Positions 18,324 through 27,833 of a DNA stretch of 64,000 nt are shown here, piece by piece; positions within the stretch are counted from its first letter, which is position 1; each line of letters begins with the position of its first letter. A model generated the notes under the pieces. That model worked only from the letters and a program-made list of their open reading frames with translations. It made no database searches and was not told the origin of the DNA. Source of the stretch: Aggregatibacter kilianii (GTDB taxonomy: Bacteria; Pseudomonadota; Gammaproteobacteria; Enterobacterales; Pasteurellaceae); assembly GCF_003129965.1 (NCBI RefSeq), contig NZ_NRCJ01000012.1, positions 34,889 through 98,888 of the forward strand, given 5' to 3'. Made by a program: the position numbers and the translations under genes.

Positions 18324-19517
18324 ATGAACTACGATGTGGTGATTGTTGGTGGCGCAATGTCCGGCGCGACCTTGGCGCTGGCATTGGCATCGCAAACGCA
18401 AAACCAAATGAAGATTGCGGTGATTGAGAAACAGGCGCCGCAATTCCATCAACAAAGCGGTTTTGATGCCCGTCATATCGCCCTTTCCGCCGGCAGTTGT
18501 CAACGGCTGAATGAAATTCGGCTGGCGAATCAACAAACGCTCTGGCAGGATATTCGCCCGCTTACCGTGCCGATTAAGCAAATCCATATTTCCGACAAAG
18601 GACACAGCGGCATCGTAGAATTCGATGCCCAAGAATTTCACTTGGAACAGTTGGGCGCGACCGTCGCTTTGGCGCAGGTCGGACAGCGTTTGCTCAATGC
18701 TATCGAACAATATTCCAACATCAATTATTTCGCGCCCCATTCGGTGCAATGCCTTGAGCGCAATGTGGAACAGGTGAAGATTACACTGGATAGCGGTCAG
18801 ACTTTAAACGCCAAACTGGTAGTGGGGGCAGACGGTAATCATTCGGCGGTTTCAAGTGCGGTGGGGATTTCCCAAGAAATTTTGCATGAATACGGACAAA
18901 CGGCGATTATCACTAATATTGAAACGCAACAACCGCACCACTTCCGCGCTTTCGAGCGTTTTACCGCCGAAGGTCCCATCGCTTTATTGCCGGTGGGCGA
19001 GAATTTAATGTCGCTGGTGTGGTGCGTGCGCGATGCGGAACGCCTGATGGCACCGGATGATGAGATGTTTTTGGCGCAGGTGCAACGTACCTTTGGCTGG
19101 CGTTTAGGTAAGTTGTTGCACTGCGGAAAACGTTTTTGTTACCCGTTGGCATTGTCCCGCGCCACGCAACATATTCAGGAACGTATCGCGTTAGTGGGCA
19201 ATGCGGCACAGACCTTGCACCCGGTGGCGGGGCAAGGGTTTAATTTGGGTATCCGTGATGTGATGCAGTTGGCAAAGGTGTTGAGCGAGGCATTTCACGC
19301 CGGCATCGATCTCGGTGCTTATGCGGCGTTGCAACAATATGAACGACAACGGCTGAACGATCAACATCAAATGCTGCAATTTACCGACAATCTGGTGTCC
19401 GTTTTTGCCAATGACGTATTGCCGTTGCAAATCGCCCGCAATTTGGGGTTAATGGCGTTGGCGCAGTCTTCGCTGTTACGCCAAGCCTTTGCAAAACCGA
19501 CTTTAGGATGGGTTTAA
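18324..19517 (+). CDS. ubiH: 2-octaprenyl-6-methoxyphenol 4-hydroxylase UbiH
   Basis: A 397-residue class A flavin monooxygenase in ubiquinone synthesis. The FAD-binding VVIVGGAMSGATLALAL is at the N-terminus, the DG motif VGADGNHSAVSSAVG at about 170-185, and the UbiH-typical VGNAAQTLHPVAGQGFNLG (Asn in place of the usual Asp) at about 293-312. ATG 18324 has AAGGGG upstream; an ATG at 18309 without a ribosome site is the alternative. The next gene starts one base after this stop. Confidence 0.93.
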   Translation: MNYDVVIVGGAMSGATLALALASQTQNQMKIAVIEKQAPQFHQQSGFDARHIALSAGSCQRLNEIRLANQQTLWQDIRPLTVPIKQIHISDKGHSGIVEFDAQEFHLEQLGATVALAQVGQRLLNAIEQYSNINYFAPHSVQCLERNVEQVKITLDSGQTLNAKLVVGADGNHSAVSSAVGISQEILHEYGQTAIITNIETQQPHHFRAFERFTAEGPIALLPVGENLMSLVWCVRDAERLMAPDDEMFLAQVQRTFGWRLGKLLHCGKRFCYPLALSRATQHIQERIALVGNAAQTLHPVAGQGFNLGIRDVMQLAKVLSEAFHAGIDLGAYAALQQYERQRLNDQHQMLQFTDNLVSVFANDVLPLQIARNLGLMALAQSSLLRQAFAKPTLGWV

Positions 19518-19518
19518 T

Positions 19519-20691
19519 ATGAAAACATTTGACTTGGCGATTATCGGCGGCGGCATGACCGGGCTGGCATTGGCGGCAGCGTTACAACAAAGCGGTCTTT
19601 CTCTTGCGATCATTGAAGCCCATCCGCCGCAAGGCTTTTCTTTAGAGAATCTCACGCCACGGGTGAGCGCACTGAATCTGGCGAGTAGCCGTTGGTTAGA
19701 CGAATTGGGCGCGTGGCAACACATTATGCAACAACGGGTAGCGCCTTATGATGCCATGTCTGTGTGGGAGCAAGATAGCTTCGCCAAAATTGAATTTACC
19801 ACGCAAGGCTTGGGCGTGCCGCAACTGGGGCATATCGTGGAAAACGATTTGATTCGTCAGGCGTTATGGGCGCGTGTGGCACAGTCAAAAACAGTTGAAA
19901 TAATTACCGCACTTCCACGCAGTCTAGGCATCACGGATCGCAATGCCATTCTGACCTTGGACGACGGACAAATGCTATCGGCGAAATTGGCGGTGGGCGC
20001 GGACGGCGCAAATTCGTGGTTGCGCAAACAGGCGGACATTCCCCTCACTTTTCGTGATTACGGGCACACCGCCTTAGTTTGTCATGTGCAAACGGAAGAA
20101 CCGCACGGGCATTGTGCAAGACAGGTTTTCAGCCCAGAAAGCATATTGGCGTTTTTGCCGTTGGCGCAGGACAATTTGTCTTCCATCGTATGGTCATTGC
20201 CCGCAGAACAGGCGGAATATTTACAACATTGCGATGAGGCCGAATTTAACAAAAAACTGACTGTTGCCTTTAACAATACATTGGGCTTATGTAGCGTAAA
20301 AACGCCGCGCTACACTTTCAAGTTAACGGCGCGTTATGCCCGCAATTTTGCGCAAAATCGTATTGCCCTTATCGGCGACGCCGCTCACACCATTCACCCG
20401 TTGGCGGGCTTGGGCGTGAACCTCGGTTTTCAAGATGCGAAAATATTGGCGCAGGAGATTTTGCGACATCAACACGACGGCGTGGATTTCGGTGAATACC
20501 GTTATTTGCGCAATTATGAACGCAATCGCAAAGCGGAAGCGGCGAAGATGTTGTTGCTTATGCAAGGCTTAAAAGATCTGTTTAGCGGCGATCATCCGCT
20601 GAAAAAATTGATTCGTGGGATCGGCTTGTCGGCAACGAACAAAATGGGCTTGTTAAAAGAGCAGCTGATTAAACAGGCATTAGGGCTTTAA
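19519..20691 (+). CDS. ubiI: 2-octaprenylphenol hydroxylase UbiI (VisC)
   Basis: A 390-residue paralogue of UbiH with LAIIGGGMTGLALAAAL, VGADGANSWLRKQADIPLT and LIGDAAHTIHPLAGLGVNLG. The first two dozen residues and the ANSWLR-K-ADIPLTF block match E. coli VisC/UbiI, the C5-hydroxylase of ubiquinone synthesis, and the order pepP-ubiH-ubiI agrees. TAATATG couples it to ubiH. UbiF is a less likely identity because of the operon position. Confidence 0.9.
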   Translation: MKTFDLAIIGGGMTGLALAAALQQSGLSLAIIEAHPPQGFSLENLTPRVSALNLASSRWLDELGAWQHIMQQRVAPYDAMSVWEQDSFAKIEFTTQGLGVPQLGHIVENDLIRQALWARVAQSKTVEIITALPRSLGITDRNAILTLDDGQMLSAKLAVGADGANSWLRKQADIPLTFRDYGHTALVCHVQTEEPHGHCARQVFSPESILAFLPLAQDNLSSIVWSLPAEQAEYLQHCDEAEFNKKLTVAFNNTLGLCSVKTPRYTFKLTARYARNFAQNRIALIGDAAHTIHPLAGLGVNLGFQDAKILAQEILRHQHDGVDFGEYRYLRNYERNRKAEAAKMLLLMQGLKDLFSGDHPLKKLIRGIGLSATNKMGLLKEQLIKQALGL

Positions 20692-20790
20692 AAACGGAAC
20701 GTTAAAAAACATTTAAAAAAAACGACCGCACTTTTCCTCCGAATTTATCCAAAATTCCCTTTCCAACAAAGCCTGAACACGGATTTTAGC

Positions 20791-20818
20791 TTGCTTTTTA
20801 TGCGAAAAAGAGTAAAAT
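20791..20818 (+). promoter_or_regulatory. Promoter of the rpsP-rimM-trmD-rplS operon
   Basis: TTGCTT (20791-20796) and TAAAAT (20813-20818) with 16-nt spacing lie 108 nt before rpsP in the 235-bp gap after ubiI. An uptake sequence at about 20723-20736 precedes it. Nothing else coding is seen in this gap. Confidence 0.55.
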
Positions 20819-20926
20819 CCACAGGCTTTTTGTCTATATATACAGAGAAAAAAGTAAGTTTAACTCTCATATAACTTTCGATATTTGAGGGTTTTCTTTT
20901 TGTAATCAAATTATTAGAGGAAGGTT

Positions 20927-21175
20927 ATGGTAACCATTCGTTTATCTCGTGGCGGAGCTAAAAAACGCCCATTTTACCAAATCGTTGTTGCTGACAGCCG
21001 CTCACCGCGTGACGGCCGTTTCATTGAGCGTGTTGGTTTCTTCAATCCAATCGCACAAGGCAAAGCAGAACGTGTTCGTATCGATTTAGACCGCGTTAAC
21101 CACTGGGTTGGCCAAGGTGCTTCATTATCCGATCGCGTTGCGAGTTTAGTAAAAGAAGCGCAAAAAGCCGCTTAA
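20927..21175 (+). CDS. rpsP: 30S ribosomal protein S16
   Basis: An 82-residue protein starting [20 protein letters not shown] with [19 protein letters not shown], the S16 signature. It is preceded by GAGGAAGG at 20916-20923. First gene of the conserved S16-RimM-TrmD-L19 operon. Confidence 0.98.
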   Translation: MVTIRLSRGGAKKRPFYQIVVADSRSPRDGRFIERVGFFNPIAQGKAERVRIDLDRVNHWVGQGASLSDRVASLVKEAQKAA

Positions 21176-21200
21176 TTTTGCTTTTTAAAAGGTGAAGAAA

Positions 21201-21728
21201 ATGCAACAACAAAGAATCGAAACCGTCGGCAAACTAGGCTCGACTTATGGCATTCGCGGTTGGTTACGCATTTATTCATCCACAGAACAAGCTGAAAGTA
21301 TCTTTGAATATCAACCTTGGTTTTTGAAAATCAAAGGGCAATGGCAACCAACCGAGCTGGAAAACTGGCGTCATCATAATCACGAATTGATCGTTAAATT
21401 AAAAGGCGTAGATGATCGTGAAGCGGCGCAGATTCTGGCAAACGTGGAAATCGGTGTGGATTTATCGGTATTTCCGCAGCTGGAAGAAGGTGATTATTAT
21501 TGGCATGACTTAATCGGTTGTGCAGTAGTGAATCTGGAAGGTTATGCCATGGGAACGGTCACCGAAATGATGGAAACCGGTTCTAATGATGTATTGGTGG
21601 TCAAAGCCAATGTAAAAGATGCTTTCGGGAAACAGGAACGGTTAATTCCGTTTTTGTATGAACAAGTAGTTAAAAGAGTCGATCTCGCCACTAAGACGAT
21701 TACAGTGGATTGGGACGCTGGTTTCTAA
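21201..21728 (+). CDS. rimM: 16S rRNA processing factor RimM
   Basis: A 175-residue protein with the N-terminal RimM barrel ([20 protein letters not shown]) and C-terminal PRC-like barrel ([21 protein letters not shown]). RimM binds S19 and helps mature the 30S head. ATG 21201 is preferred, with AAAAGG upstream; a GTG three codons earlier is possible. Confidence 0.95.
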   Translation: MQQQRIETVGKLGSTYGIRGWLRIYSSTEQAESIFEYQPWFLKIKGQWQPTELENWRHHNHELIVKLKGVDDREAAQILANVEIGVDLSVFPQLEEGDYYWHDLIGCAVVNLEGYAMGTVTEMMETGSNDVLVVKANVKDAFGKQERLIPFLYEQVVKRVDLATKTITVDWDAGF

Positions 21729-21792
21729 TCTCAGGTATGCCATAGCGCTTTGCGGTAACATTAACATAAGGCTCAAACATTAAGGCTAAATT

Positions 21793-22542
21793 ATGTGGAT
21801 TGGGGTAATAAGTCTGTTCCCTGAAATGTTTAAAGCAATTACGGAATACGGGGTAACCGGCAGGGCTGTTAAGCAAGACCTGTTACAAGTGCGGTGCTGG
21901 AATCCGAGAGATTTCACGCACGATAAGCACAAAACCGTAGATGACCGCCCTTATGGCGGAGGTCCCGGAATGCTGATGATGGTACAACCGTTAAAGGATG
22001 CGATTCAGGCAGCAAAAGATGTAGCAGGCGAAGGCGCCAAAGTGATTTATCTCTCGCCGCAAGGTCGTAAACTCGATCAACGAGGCGTGGAGGAATTAGC
22101 CCAAAATCAGAAATTGATTTTGTTATGCGGTCGCTATGAAGGCATTGATGAACGGTTAATTGAAACCGTGGTCGATGAAGAATGGTCGGTAGGCGATTAT
22201 GTATTAACCGGCGGAGAATTGCCGGCAATGACGTTAATTGACGCAGTTGCCCGTTTTATTCCCGGGGTACTCGGTAAACAGGCTTCCGCTGAGGAAGATT
22301 CCTTTGCCGACGGATTACTCGACTGCCCGCATTATACGCGCCCCGAAGTGCTTGACGGATTAACCGTGCCACCTGTGCTGATGTCGGGACACCATGAAGA
22401 AATTCGTAAATGGCGATTAAAACAATCGTTATTGAGAACATGGTTACGACGCCCTGAGCTACTGGAAGGCCTAGCTCTGACTGACGAACAATGTAAGCTG
22501 TTAAAACAGGCGCAAGCCGAATATAACGGTAAACTCAGTTAA
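21793..22542 (+). CDS. trmD: tRNA (guanine-N1)-methyltransferase TrmD
   Basis: A 249-residue SPOUT methyltransferase that makes m1G37 in tRNAs and so limits +1 frameshifting. [13 protein letters not shown] start, [25 protein letters not shown] and the trefoil-knot SAM site [13 protein letters not shown] are all present. It lies between rimM and rplS as expected. Confidence 0.97.
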   Translation: MWIGVISLFPEMFKAITEYGVTGRAVKQDLLQVRCWNPRDFTHDKHKTVDDRPYGGGPGMLMMVQPLKDAIQAAKDVAGEGAKVIYLSPQGRKLDQRGVEELAQNQKLILLCGRYEGIDERLIETVVDEEWSVGDYVLTGGELPAMTLIDAVARFIPGVLGKQASAEEDSFADGLLDCPHYTRPEVLDGLTVPPVLMSGHHEEIRKWRLKQSLLRTWLRRPELLEGLALTDEQCKLLKQAQAEYNGKLS

Positions 22543-22548
22543 ATCTAG

Positions 22549-22917
<369 letters not shown>

Positions 22918-22932
22918 TCGTTCGCAAAAAAC

Positions 22933-22961
22933 AAAAGGCTTGGATTTCCAAGCCTTTTTTG
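22933..22961 (+). terminator. Rho-independent terminator of the rplS operon
   Basis: AAAAGGCTTGG-ATTT-CCAAGCCTTTT, an 11-bp perfect stem followed by T's. Confidence 0.93.
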
Positions 22962-23036
22962 TAGAGCAGAACAAGTGCGGTCGTTTTTGCCGATGTTTTT
23001 TAGTGCCAAAAAACACGCGTGAAAACGACCGCACTT

Positions 23037-23789
23037 TTATGCGCGCTTTCTTGCTTTCACGAACAACAATACCGGACGATGCTGTAAATCTTTAAATTCG
23101 CTGTGCCATTGCGGTTGCTCGGCGAGCATAGGCTCGGCAAGTTGTTCGATTTGAAAGCCGGCGGCAATGAGATTGTTGATGAGGGTCGCCGTGGTGCGGT
23201 GATAAGTGGTGAAAGGCTGTTTGAACCAATTGCGTTGGCGTTCGCCTTCGTCGCGATAGAAATTCAGACGATAGGCGATTTGTTGCTTTTTGGCGTCTTT
23301 TTCCCAACGTTCGCCGCTTTGATAGCAAGTGACAATGGGATGTTCTTGGGAAAATACCAACTGTCCGTTGGGCGCGAGTTTATCGTGAATTTGCGCTAAT
23401 AATGCAGGGAAATTCTGCACATAATGAAAGGCAAAAGAGCTGGTGACTAAATCAAACTCGCCCGCATTTAACTGCTCCAGCTGTTCCATGGGTAATTGTT
23501 GCAAGGTAAAGTGCGGTCGATATTCCGTGAGATTTTTCGCCGCCTGTTGCAACATGGCTTGCGACAAATCAATGCCGGCGACGAATGCCGCGCCCCGTTC
23601 CAAATACAGTTTCAAGTGCTCGCCACAACCACAGCCTAAATCTAAAATGCGCTTGCCTGTCACATCGCCGAGCAAGCCCAACATTGTGGGCTTTTCGACG
23701 ATTTCATTAAGGCTGTTGGGGTTGCTGCGCAATTTTTGATAAAGCACGAAGAAACCGTCTTTATCATACACGCTTTGTGTTTCCGGCAT
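23037..23789 (-). CDS. Class I SAM-dependent methyltransferase, substrate unknown
   Basis: A 250-residue protein with motif I RILDLGCGCGEHLKLYLERG (about residues 49-68), VAGIDLSQAMLQQA and FDLVTSSFAFHYVQNF, a UbiE/BioC-like fold. ATG 23789 is one base from the mtr stop (TAAtATG), so translation is coupled to the transporter. A TTG seven codons upstream lies inside mtr and is not used. The link to an aromatic amino acid transporter is intriguing, but I see no direct evidence for an indole or aromatic substrate. Confidence 0.78.
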   Translation of the reverse strand: MPETQSVYDKDGFFVLYQKLRSNPNSLNEIVEKPTMLGLLGDVTGKRILDLGCGCGEHLKLYLERGAAFVAGIDLSQAMLQQAAKNLTEYRPHFTLQQLPMEQLEQLNAGEFDLVTSSFAFHYVQNFPALLAQIHDKLAPNGQLVFSQEHPIVTCYQSGERWEKDAKKQQIAYRLNFYRDEGERQRNWFKQPFTTYHRTTATLINNLIAAGFQIEQLAEPMLAEQPQWHSEFKDLQHRPVLLFVKARKRA

Positions 23790-23790
23790 A

Positions 23791-25035
23791 TTAACCTTTG
23801 AAGTCGGCAATCCAGCCGAATTGCAACGCGACTTGCGCGAAAATATTCAGTAAACCGAACAGAATAATAAAGTACACCATGAAGTTACCACCGTGTACAC
23901 GATAAGTTGCATTCGGGAATTTTTTGCGGCTGGCTTTTGCCAATAATGCCGGCACGATTGCCGCCCAGATGGTTGCCGCCAAACCGGCGTAACCGATGGC
24001 GATGACGAAACCGAACGGGAACTGTAAACTCAGCAATAACGGTGGCAGGAAGGTCACCAGCGTGGTTTTGGTGCGACCTAAACGACTGTCGTCAAATTTG
24101 CATAAGTCGGCGATGTAATCGAATAAACCGAGCGTTACACCAAGGAAGGAACTGGCGATTGCCATGTAGGCGAAGAAGTTCAGCATAATGCCGATGTAAT
24201 CTGTTTGGATGTATTTATTCAAGGCGTCCAATAATGCCGCTACGTCGCCGCCTTTAGCGATCACCGGGGCGAATTCGGCGCGCGGTAAGTTCCCCTGAAT
24301 GGCGAGCTGCCACAAAATGTAAATAATGAGCGCCAAGCCGGTACCGAGGAAAATGGATTTCATCACGCGGTTGCCGTCGCGATCGTAATACTTCACCAAA
24401 CTCGGTACGTTGCCGTGGAAGCCGAAGGACACTAAACATACGGGAAGTGCGGTCAAAATATAAGGTAAATATTGTTGTTCGCCTTGCGCTATGGTGTTGA
24501 GTAACACGTCGGCTTTTACCGAACTCAATAAGCCTGTAGTAGAGAGAAAAAAGGAAATGACCATACCCGCGATAAGTACCGTGCTGAAACGGTCAACGGC
24601 TTTGGTGGAGAACCATACGAACGCCGCTAAAACAAGACAGAAAATCAGCGAGCCTGCGCTGCGTCCTATTTCTACGTTTTCACCCAGTTGATTAAGGAAG
24701 CTTTCCGTAATACTGCCACCGGAAGTGATGTAGGCGTAAGTGAGAATATACAGCACGAACGCCACGGACAAACCGTTAATCACATTCCAGCCTTTGCCCA
24801 GCAAATCGGTGACGATAGTGTCGAAACTGGCGCCGGTGGGGTAATGTAAATTGGCTTCTAAAATCATTAAGCCCGAAGTGGTCATGCAAAACCACGTGTA
24901 AATAAGAATAACGAGAGAACCGATAAACCAAATGCCGGCGGTGGAGGTGGGATTAGCGAGCATTCCCGCGCCGATTGCCGTGCCGGCAATAATCATGGCG
25001 CCGCCGAGTAATGAAGGGCGTTTTGCTGTCATCAT
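23791..25035 (-). CDS. mtr: Tryptophan-type aromatic amino acid permease (Mtr/TnaB/TyrP family)
   Basis: A 414-residue member of the HAAAP family with about 11 membrane helices. The start LLGGAMIIAGTAIGAGMLANP, the block LTYAYITSGGSI, and ASSFLGVTLGLFDYIADL plus GYAGLAATIWAAIVPALLA closely follow E. coli Mtr. It should import tryptophan with protons. A 14-bp palindrome overlaps its promoter -10 region. The downstream methyltransferase gene is translationally coupled. TnaB remains a possible identity. Confidence 0.87.
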   Translation of the reverse strand: MMTAKRPSLLGGAMIIAGTAIGAGMLANPTSTAGIWFIGSLVILIYTWFCMTTSGLMILEANLHYPTGASFDTIVTDLLGKGWNVINGLSVAFVLYILTYAYITSGGSITESFLNQLGENVEIGRSAGSLIFCLVLAAFVWFSTKAVDRFSTVLIAGMVISFFLSTTGLLSSVKADVLLNTIAQGEQQYLPYILTALPVCLVSFGFHGNVPSLVKYYDRDGNRVMKSIFLGTGLALIIYILWQLAIQGNLPRAEFAPVIAKGGDVAALLDALNKYIQTDYIGIMLNFFAYMAIASSFLGVTLGLFDYIADLCKFDDSRLGRTKTTLVTFLPPLLLSLQFPFGFVIAIGYAGLAATIWAAIVPALLAKASRKKFPNATYRVHGGNFMVYFIILFGLLNIFAQVALQFGWIADFKG

Positions 25036-25066
25036 AATGACTTCCTTTAATCAAAAAAAATTTGGA

Positions 25067-25096
25067 CTATTATAATAGTGCAAATGTAAAAGACAA
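25067..25096 (-). promoter_or_regulatory. Promoter of mtr with an overlapping palindrome
   Basis: On the minus strand TTGTCT (25096-25091) and TATAAT (25074-25069) are separated by 16 nt. The -10 lies in a perfect 14-bp palindrome ACTATTATAATAGT (25067-25080), which could be an operator. It does not match the E. coli TrpR box. Confidence 0.5.
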
Positions 25097-25128
25097 TAGA
25101 TTTAAATTCACCATAAATGCCGTGTAAC

Positions 25129-25158
25129 TCGACAAATGAAGCCGATTACCGCTATAAT
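25129..25158 (+). promoter_or_regulatory. Promoter of ppa
   Basis: TCGACA (25129-25134) and a perfect TATAAT (25153-25158) with 18-nt spacing, 38 nt before the ppa start. Confidence 0.5.
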
Positions 25159-25195
25159 TGGGCAGTTTTTTCACACTCACAAGAAGGAATAGCAA

Positions 25196-25723
25196 ATGGG
25201 CTTAGAAAGCGTACCGGCAGGTAAAGCATTACCGGATGACATCTATGTTGTCATTGAAATCCCTGCAAACTCAGATCCAATTAAATACGAAGTTGACAAA
25301 GAAACCGGCACATTGTTTGTGGACCGTTTTATGGCAACGGCAATGTTCTACCCGGCAAACTACGGCTATGTAAACAACACCCTTTCTTCCGACGGCGACC
25401 CCGTTGACGTATTAGTCCCAACCCCGTACCCGTTACAACCGGGCTCTGTGATTCGTTGTCGTCCGGTAGGTGTATTAAAAATGACCGACGAAGCCGGCGG
25501 CGATGCCAAAGTGGTTGCCGTGCCGCACACTAAATTAAGCAAAGAATACGACCACATTAAAGACGTGGGTGATTTACCGGCATTATTAAAAGCACAAATC
25601 CAACACTTCTTCGAAAGCTACAAAGCCTTAGAAGCGGGCAAATGGGTGAAAGTGGAAGGTTGGGAAGGCGTTGAAGCCGCTCGCCAAGAAATCTTAGATT
25701 CATTTGAACGTGCTAAAAAATAA
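25196..25723 (+). CDS. ppa: Inorganic pyrophosphatase
   Basis: A 175-residue soluble family I pyrophosphatase. The active-site signature [15 protein letters not shown] (about residues 65-79) supplies the Mg-binding Asp residues, and Glu/Lys/Arg/Tyr contacts ([30 protein letters not shown]) are intact. It hydrolyses PPi in the cytoplasm. AGAAGGA lies upstream of ATG 25196. It is followed by its own terminator. Confidence 0.97.
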   Translation: MGLESVPAGKALPDDIYVVIEIPANSDPIKYEVDKETGTLFVDRFMATAMFYPANYGYVNNTLSSDGDPVDVLVPTPYPLQPGSVIRCRPVGVLKMTDEAGGDAKVVAVPHTKLSKEYDHIKDVGDLPALLKAQIQHFFESYKALEAGKWVKVEGWEGVEAARQEILDSFERAKK

Positions 25724-25743
25724 TTAAAACACATTTTTTTACC

Positions 25744-25772
25744 ACCGCTCTTTTTCGGAAGAGCGGTTTTTT
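25744..25772 (+). terminator. Terminator after ppa
   Basis: ACCGCTCTT-TTTCGG-AAGAGCGGT then six T's. Confidence 0.88.
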
Positions 25773-25799
25773 ACACACAAACCTTACTGAGGAAAATCT

Positions 25800-26573
25800 A
25801 TGTCTAAATTAGGCAAAACGCTTGCGTTAGTTTCTACTATCGGCATCTTAACTGCTTGTGCAGATTCTGCTTCCATCAACCAAGAAGCGGCATTGGGCTA
25901 CACTCAAATGATCAATCAAGCTCAAGCACATGGGCAAATTGATAATAAATCCAAAACTGCACAGCGCGTGCGCAAAGTCTTTAACAAAATGGTGCCATAC
26001 GCTAATGCCGAAAACAAAACAGGACAAGTCTTTAATTGGCAAATTTCTGTGATCAAATCCAAAGAGCTTAACGCTTGGGCGATGCCTGGCGGCAAAATGG
26101 CGTTTTACAGCGGTTTAGTGGACAGCTTACGCTTAACTGATGATGAAATTGCTACCGTCATGGGACATGAAATGGCGCACGCATTAAAAGAACATGGTAA
26201 AAAACAAGCGAATATGGGTAAATTTACCGATGTTGTCGCCAGTGTTGCACATGAAGCGCTATCAACCCAAATCGGTTCTGACGGCAGTTCTATGGTGGTA
26301 GGTCTGGCTAAAGACTGGGGCTTGGACAAACCTTATTCCCGCAGTGCAGAAACCGAAGCGGATGAAGTCGGTTTAATGTTAATGGCAAAATCCGGTTACA
26401 ACCCGGAAGCTGCGCCTAAATTATGGGAAAAAATGAAAAAAGCGTCTACAGGCTCGCAAGGCATCTTAGACAAATTAAGTTCCACCCACCCAAGCGACGA
26501 ATCCCGTCAAGAAAACTTACTACGCTTAATGCCTGAAGCGGTAGCGTTATACAAACAAAGTAAAAAAGGCTAA
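25800..26573 (+). CDS. M48-family metalloprotease lipoprotein (LoiP/YcaL-like)
   Basis: A 257-residue lipoprotein: signal peptide with lipobox LTAC (Cys about 20), then a Zn-peptidase domain with HEMAHALKEHGK (HExxH, about residues 122-133) and the downstream ETEADEVGLMLMA stretch that carries the third Zn ligand. E. coli homologues LoiP and YcaL are outer-membrane-associated proteases that degrade misfolded barrel proteins or respond to osmotic stress. It may be read from the ppa promoter past the weak gap, but the ppa terminator makes a separate promoter more likely. Confidence 0.85.
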   Translation: MSKLGKTLALVSTIGILTACADSASINQEAALGYTQMINQAQAHGQIDNKSKTAQRVRKVFNKMVPYANAENKTGQVFNWQISVIKSKELNAWAMPGGKMAFYSGLVDSLRLTDDEIATVMGHEMAHALKEHGKKQANMGKFTDVVASVAHEALSTQIGSDGSSMVVGLAKDWGLDKPYSRSAETEADEVGLMLMAKSGYNPEAAPKLWEKMKKASTGSQGILDKLSSTHPSDESRQENLLRLMPEAVALYKQSKKG

Positions 26574-26589
26574 GGCAATTTAGCAAACA

Positions 26590-26646
26590 AAAGTGCGGTC
26601 ACTTTTTCAGGTAAATTTAAAACACCGAAGAAAGTGACCGCACTTT
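26590..26646. terminator. Long inverted uptake-sequence pair
   Basis: AAAGTGCGGTCACTTT (26590-26605) and AAAGTGACCGCACTTT (26631-26646) are perfect 16-bp complements around a 25-nt loop, just after the M48 gene. Probable transcription end; no T-tract longer than three. Confidence 0.6.
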
Positions 26647-26649
26647 GAA

Positions 26650-26698
26650 CTGCACCCCAAAAGTTGTGCTAATCAATTCATTAAGGTGCAGATTTTTT
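26650..26698 (+). repeat. Inverted repeat CTGCACC/GGTGCAG with T-tract
   Basis: CTGCACC (26650-26656) pairs with GGTGCAG (26685-26691) around a 28-nt loop and is followed by ATTTTTTT. The left arm, CTGCACCCCAAAAGTTG, also resembles IS3-family inverted-repeat ends, so this could be an IS scar. No transposase remains. The rest of the 240-bp gap to the LysR gene shows no gene. Confidence 0.3.
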
Positions 26699-26813
26699 TA
26701 TGAAAAAATATTATTCAATTAAATTCGTCATATCATCAAGCCTATTCTGAAAACACATTGGGGACTAGATTACACATTAGACAACAAAAATGCGGTCATT
26801 TTTTTAACTAGAT

Positions 26814-27713
26814 TTAATGTCCCACATGTTGTAACAAAATCGTTTTCAGCCGCTCATAAATCCACAACACCCGATCCGCGACTACGGTTTGATACGGGCG
26901 ATAAAGGTAAAGTTGCCATTTTTGCTTTTCGATTTCAGGGAAGAGTTCCAGCAATCGTCCGTTTTCCAGATAAGGATCGCAGACGCTGTTGATGAGGTAA
27001 GCGCAAGTGCGTCCGGCAAGTGCAGATTGCAATTCGCTTTGTACATCGGAAGTGAAAAACAGCGTTTTGTTCGGCATAAAACGTTGTTCCCCGTTGATTT
27101 GCCATTGCCAAATGCGTTTCAGTTTCGGGTCGATTAAGCCGCTTAACGGGTAATTTTGTGCCAAATCCTGCAAATCTCTCGGCATTCCTAAACGTTGAAG
27201 CAACGTCGGCGACGCCACTATTTTTTCCGAAAATGTGCAAATGTGCTGCGCCACCCATTCCGGCTCCGGTTCAAGGCAAATACGCAAACCGATATCCACT
27301 TGATCTTCCACTGCTTTTAGCTTATCAATGCCCACCCGCCAATCAATCACCACATCAGGATAAGGTTCAAGTGCGGTTAATAATTCAAACAAAATTTGAT
27401 CGTTATGAGGCATCGGCGGTAAGGTGATGCGCACCGTGCCATGCATTGCTTTTTCGCTCAATTTTGGAGAGGCGAATAAACGCTCGCTTTCCGCCAGAAA
27501 TTGCGTGGCTTTCGGCAAAAATTGTTCGCCAAATTCGGTGAGTTTAATATTCCGTGTGTTGCGTTTAAACAGGCTTTCGCCTAACAATTCTTCCAGCTCG
27601 GCGATCATGCGCGTAACCACTTGCGGCGACACCGCCAAACGCTGTGCCGTCTCGCGAAAATTAAAGGTTTCGCAGGCGGCGCAAAAATAGCGCAATGCAT
27701 CCAGTTTATTCAT
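26814..27713 (-). CDS. LysR-family transcriptional regulator
   Basis: A 299-residue LTTR. The N-terminal winged HTH (ALRYFCAACETFNFRETAQRLAVSPQVVTRMIAELEELLG) is followed by a periplasmic-binding-protein-like effector domain. It is divergent from hchA with a 120-bp shared promoter region, so it probably regulates hchA and perhaps itself. A T-N11-A LysR box was not identified with confidence. The effector is unknown. Confidence 0.88.
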   Translation of the reverse strand: MNKLDALRYFCAACETFNFRETAQRLAVSPQVVTRMIAELEELLGESLFKRNTRNIKLTEFGEQFLPKATQFLAESERLFASPKLSEKAMHGTVRITLPPMPHNDQILFELLTALEPYPDVVIDWRVGIDKLKAVEDQVDIGLRICLEPEPEWVAQHICTFSEKIVASPTLLQRLGMPRDLQDLAQNYPLSGLIDPKLKRIWQWQINGEQRFMPNKTLFFTSDVQSELQSALAGRTCAYLINSVCDPYLENGRLLELFPEIEKQKWQLYLYRPYQTVVADRVLWIYERLKTILLQHVGH

Positions 27714-27833
27714 ATTATTCCTTTTTTAAGAACAGTCTATTCGTATTTTATTCATTTTTATTTTTGAAAACCAGCGATAAAATGCCCTCCGTTAAGCAAA
27801 TGGCTTAAGTGATATTTTAAATTGGAGAACAAC

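Noticed and set aside
26650..26691. A complete IS3-family element
   Set aside because: Only a short end-like motif is present, with no transposase and no second end nearby; at most a scar.
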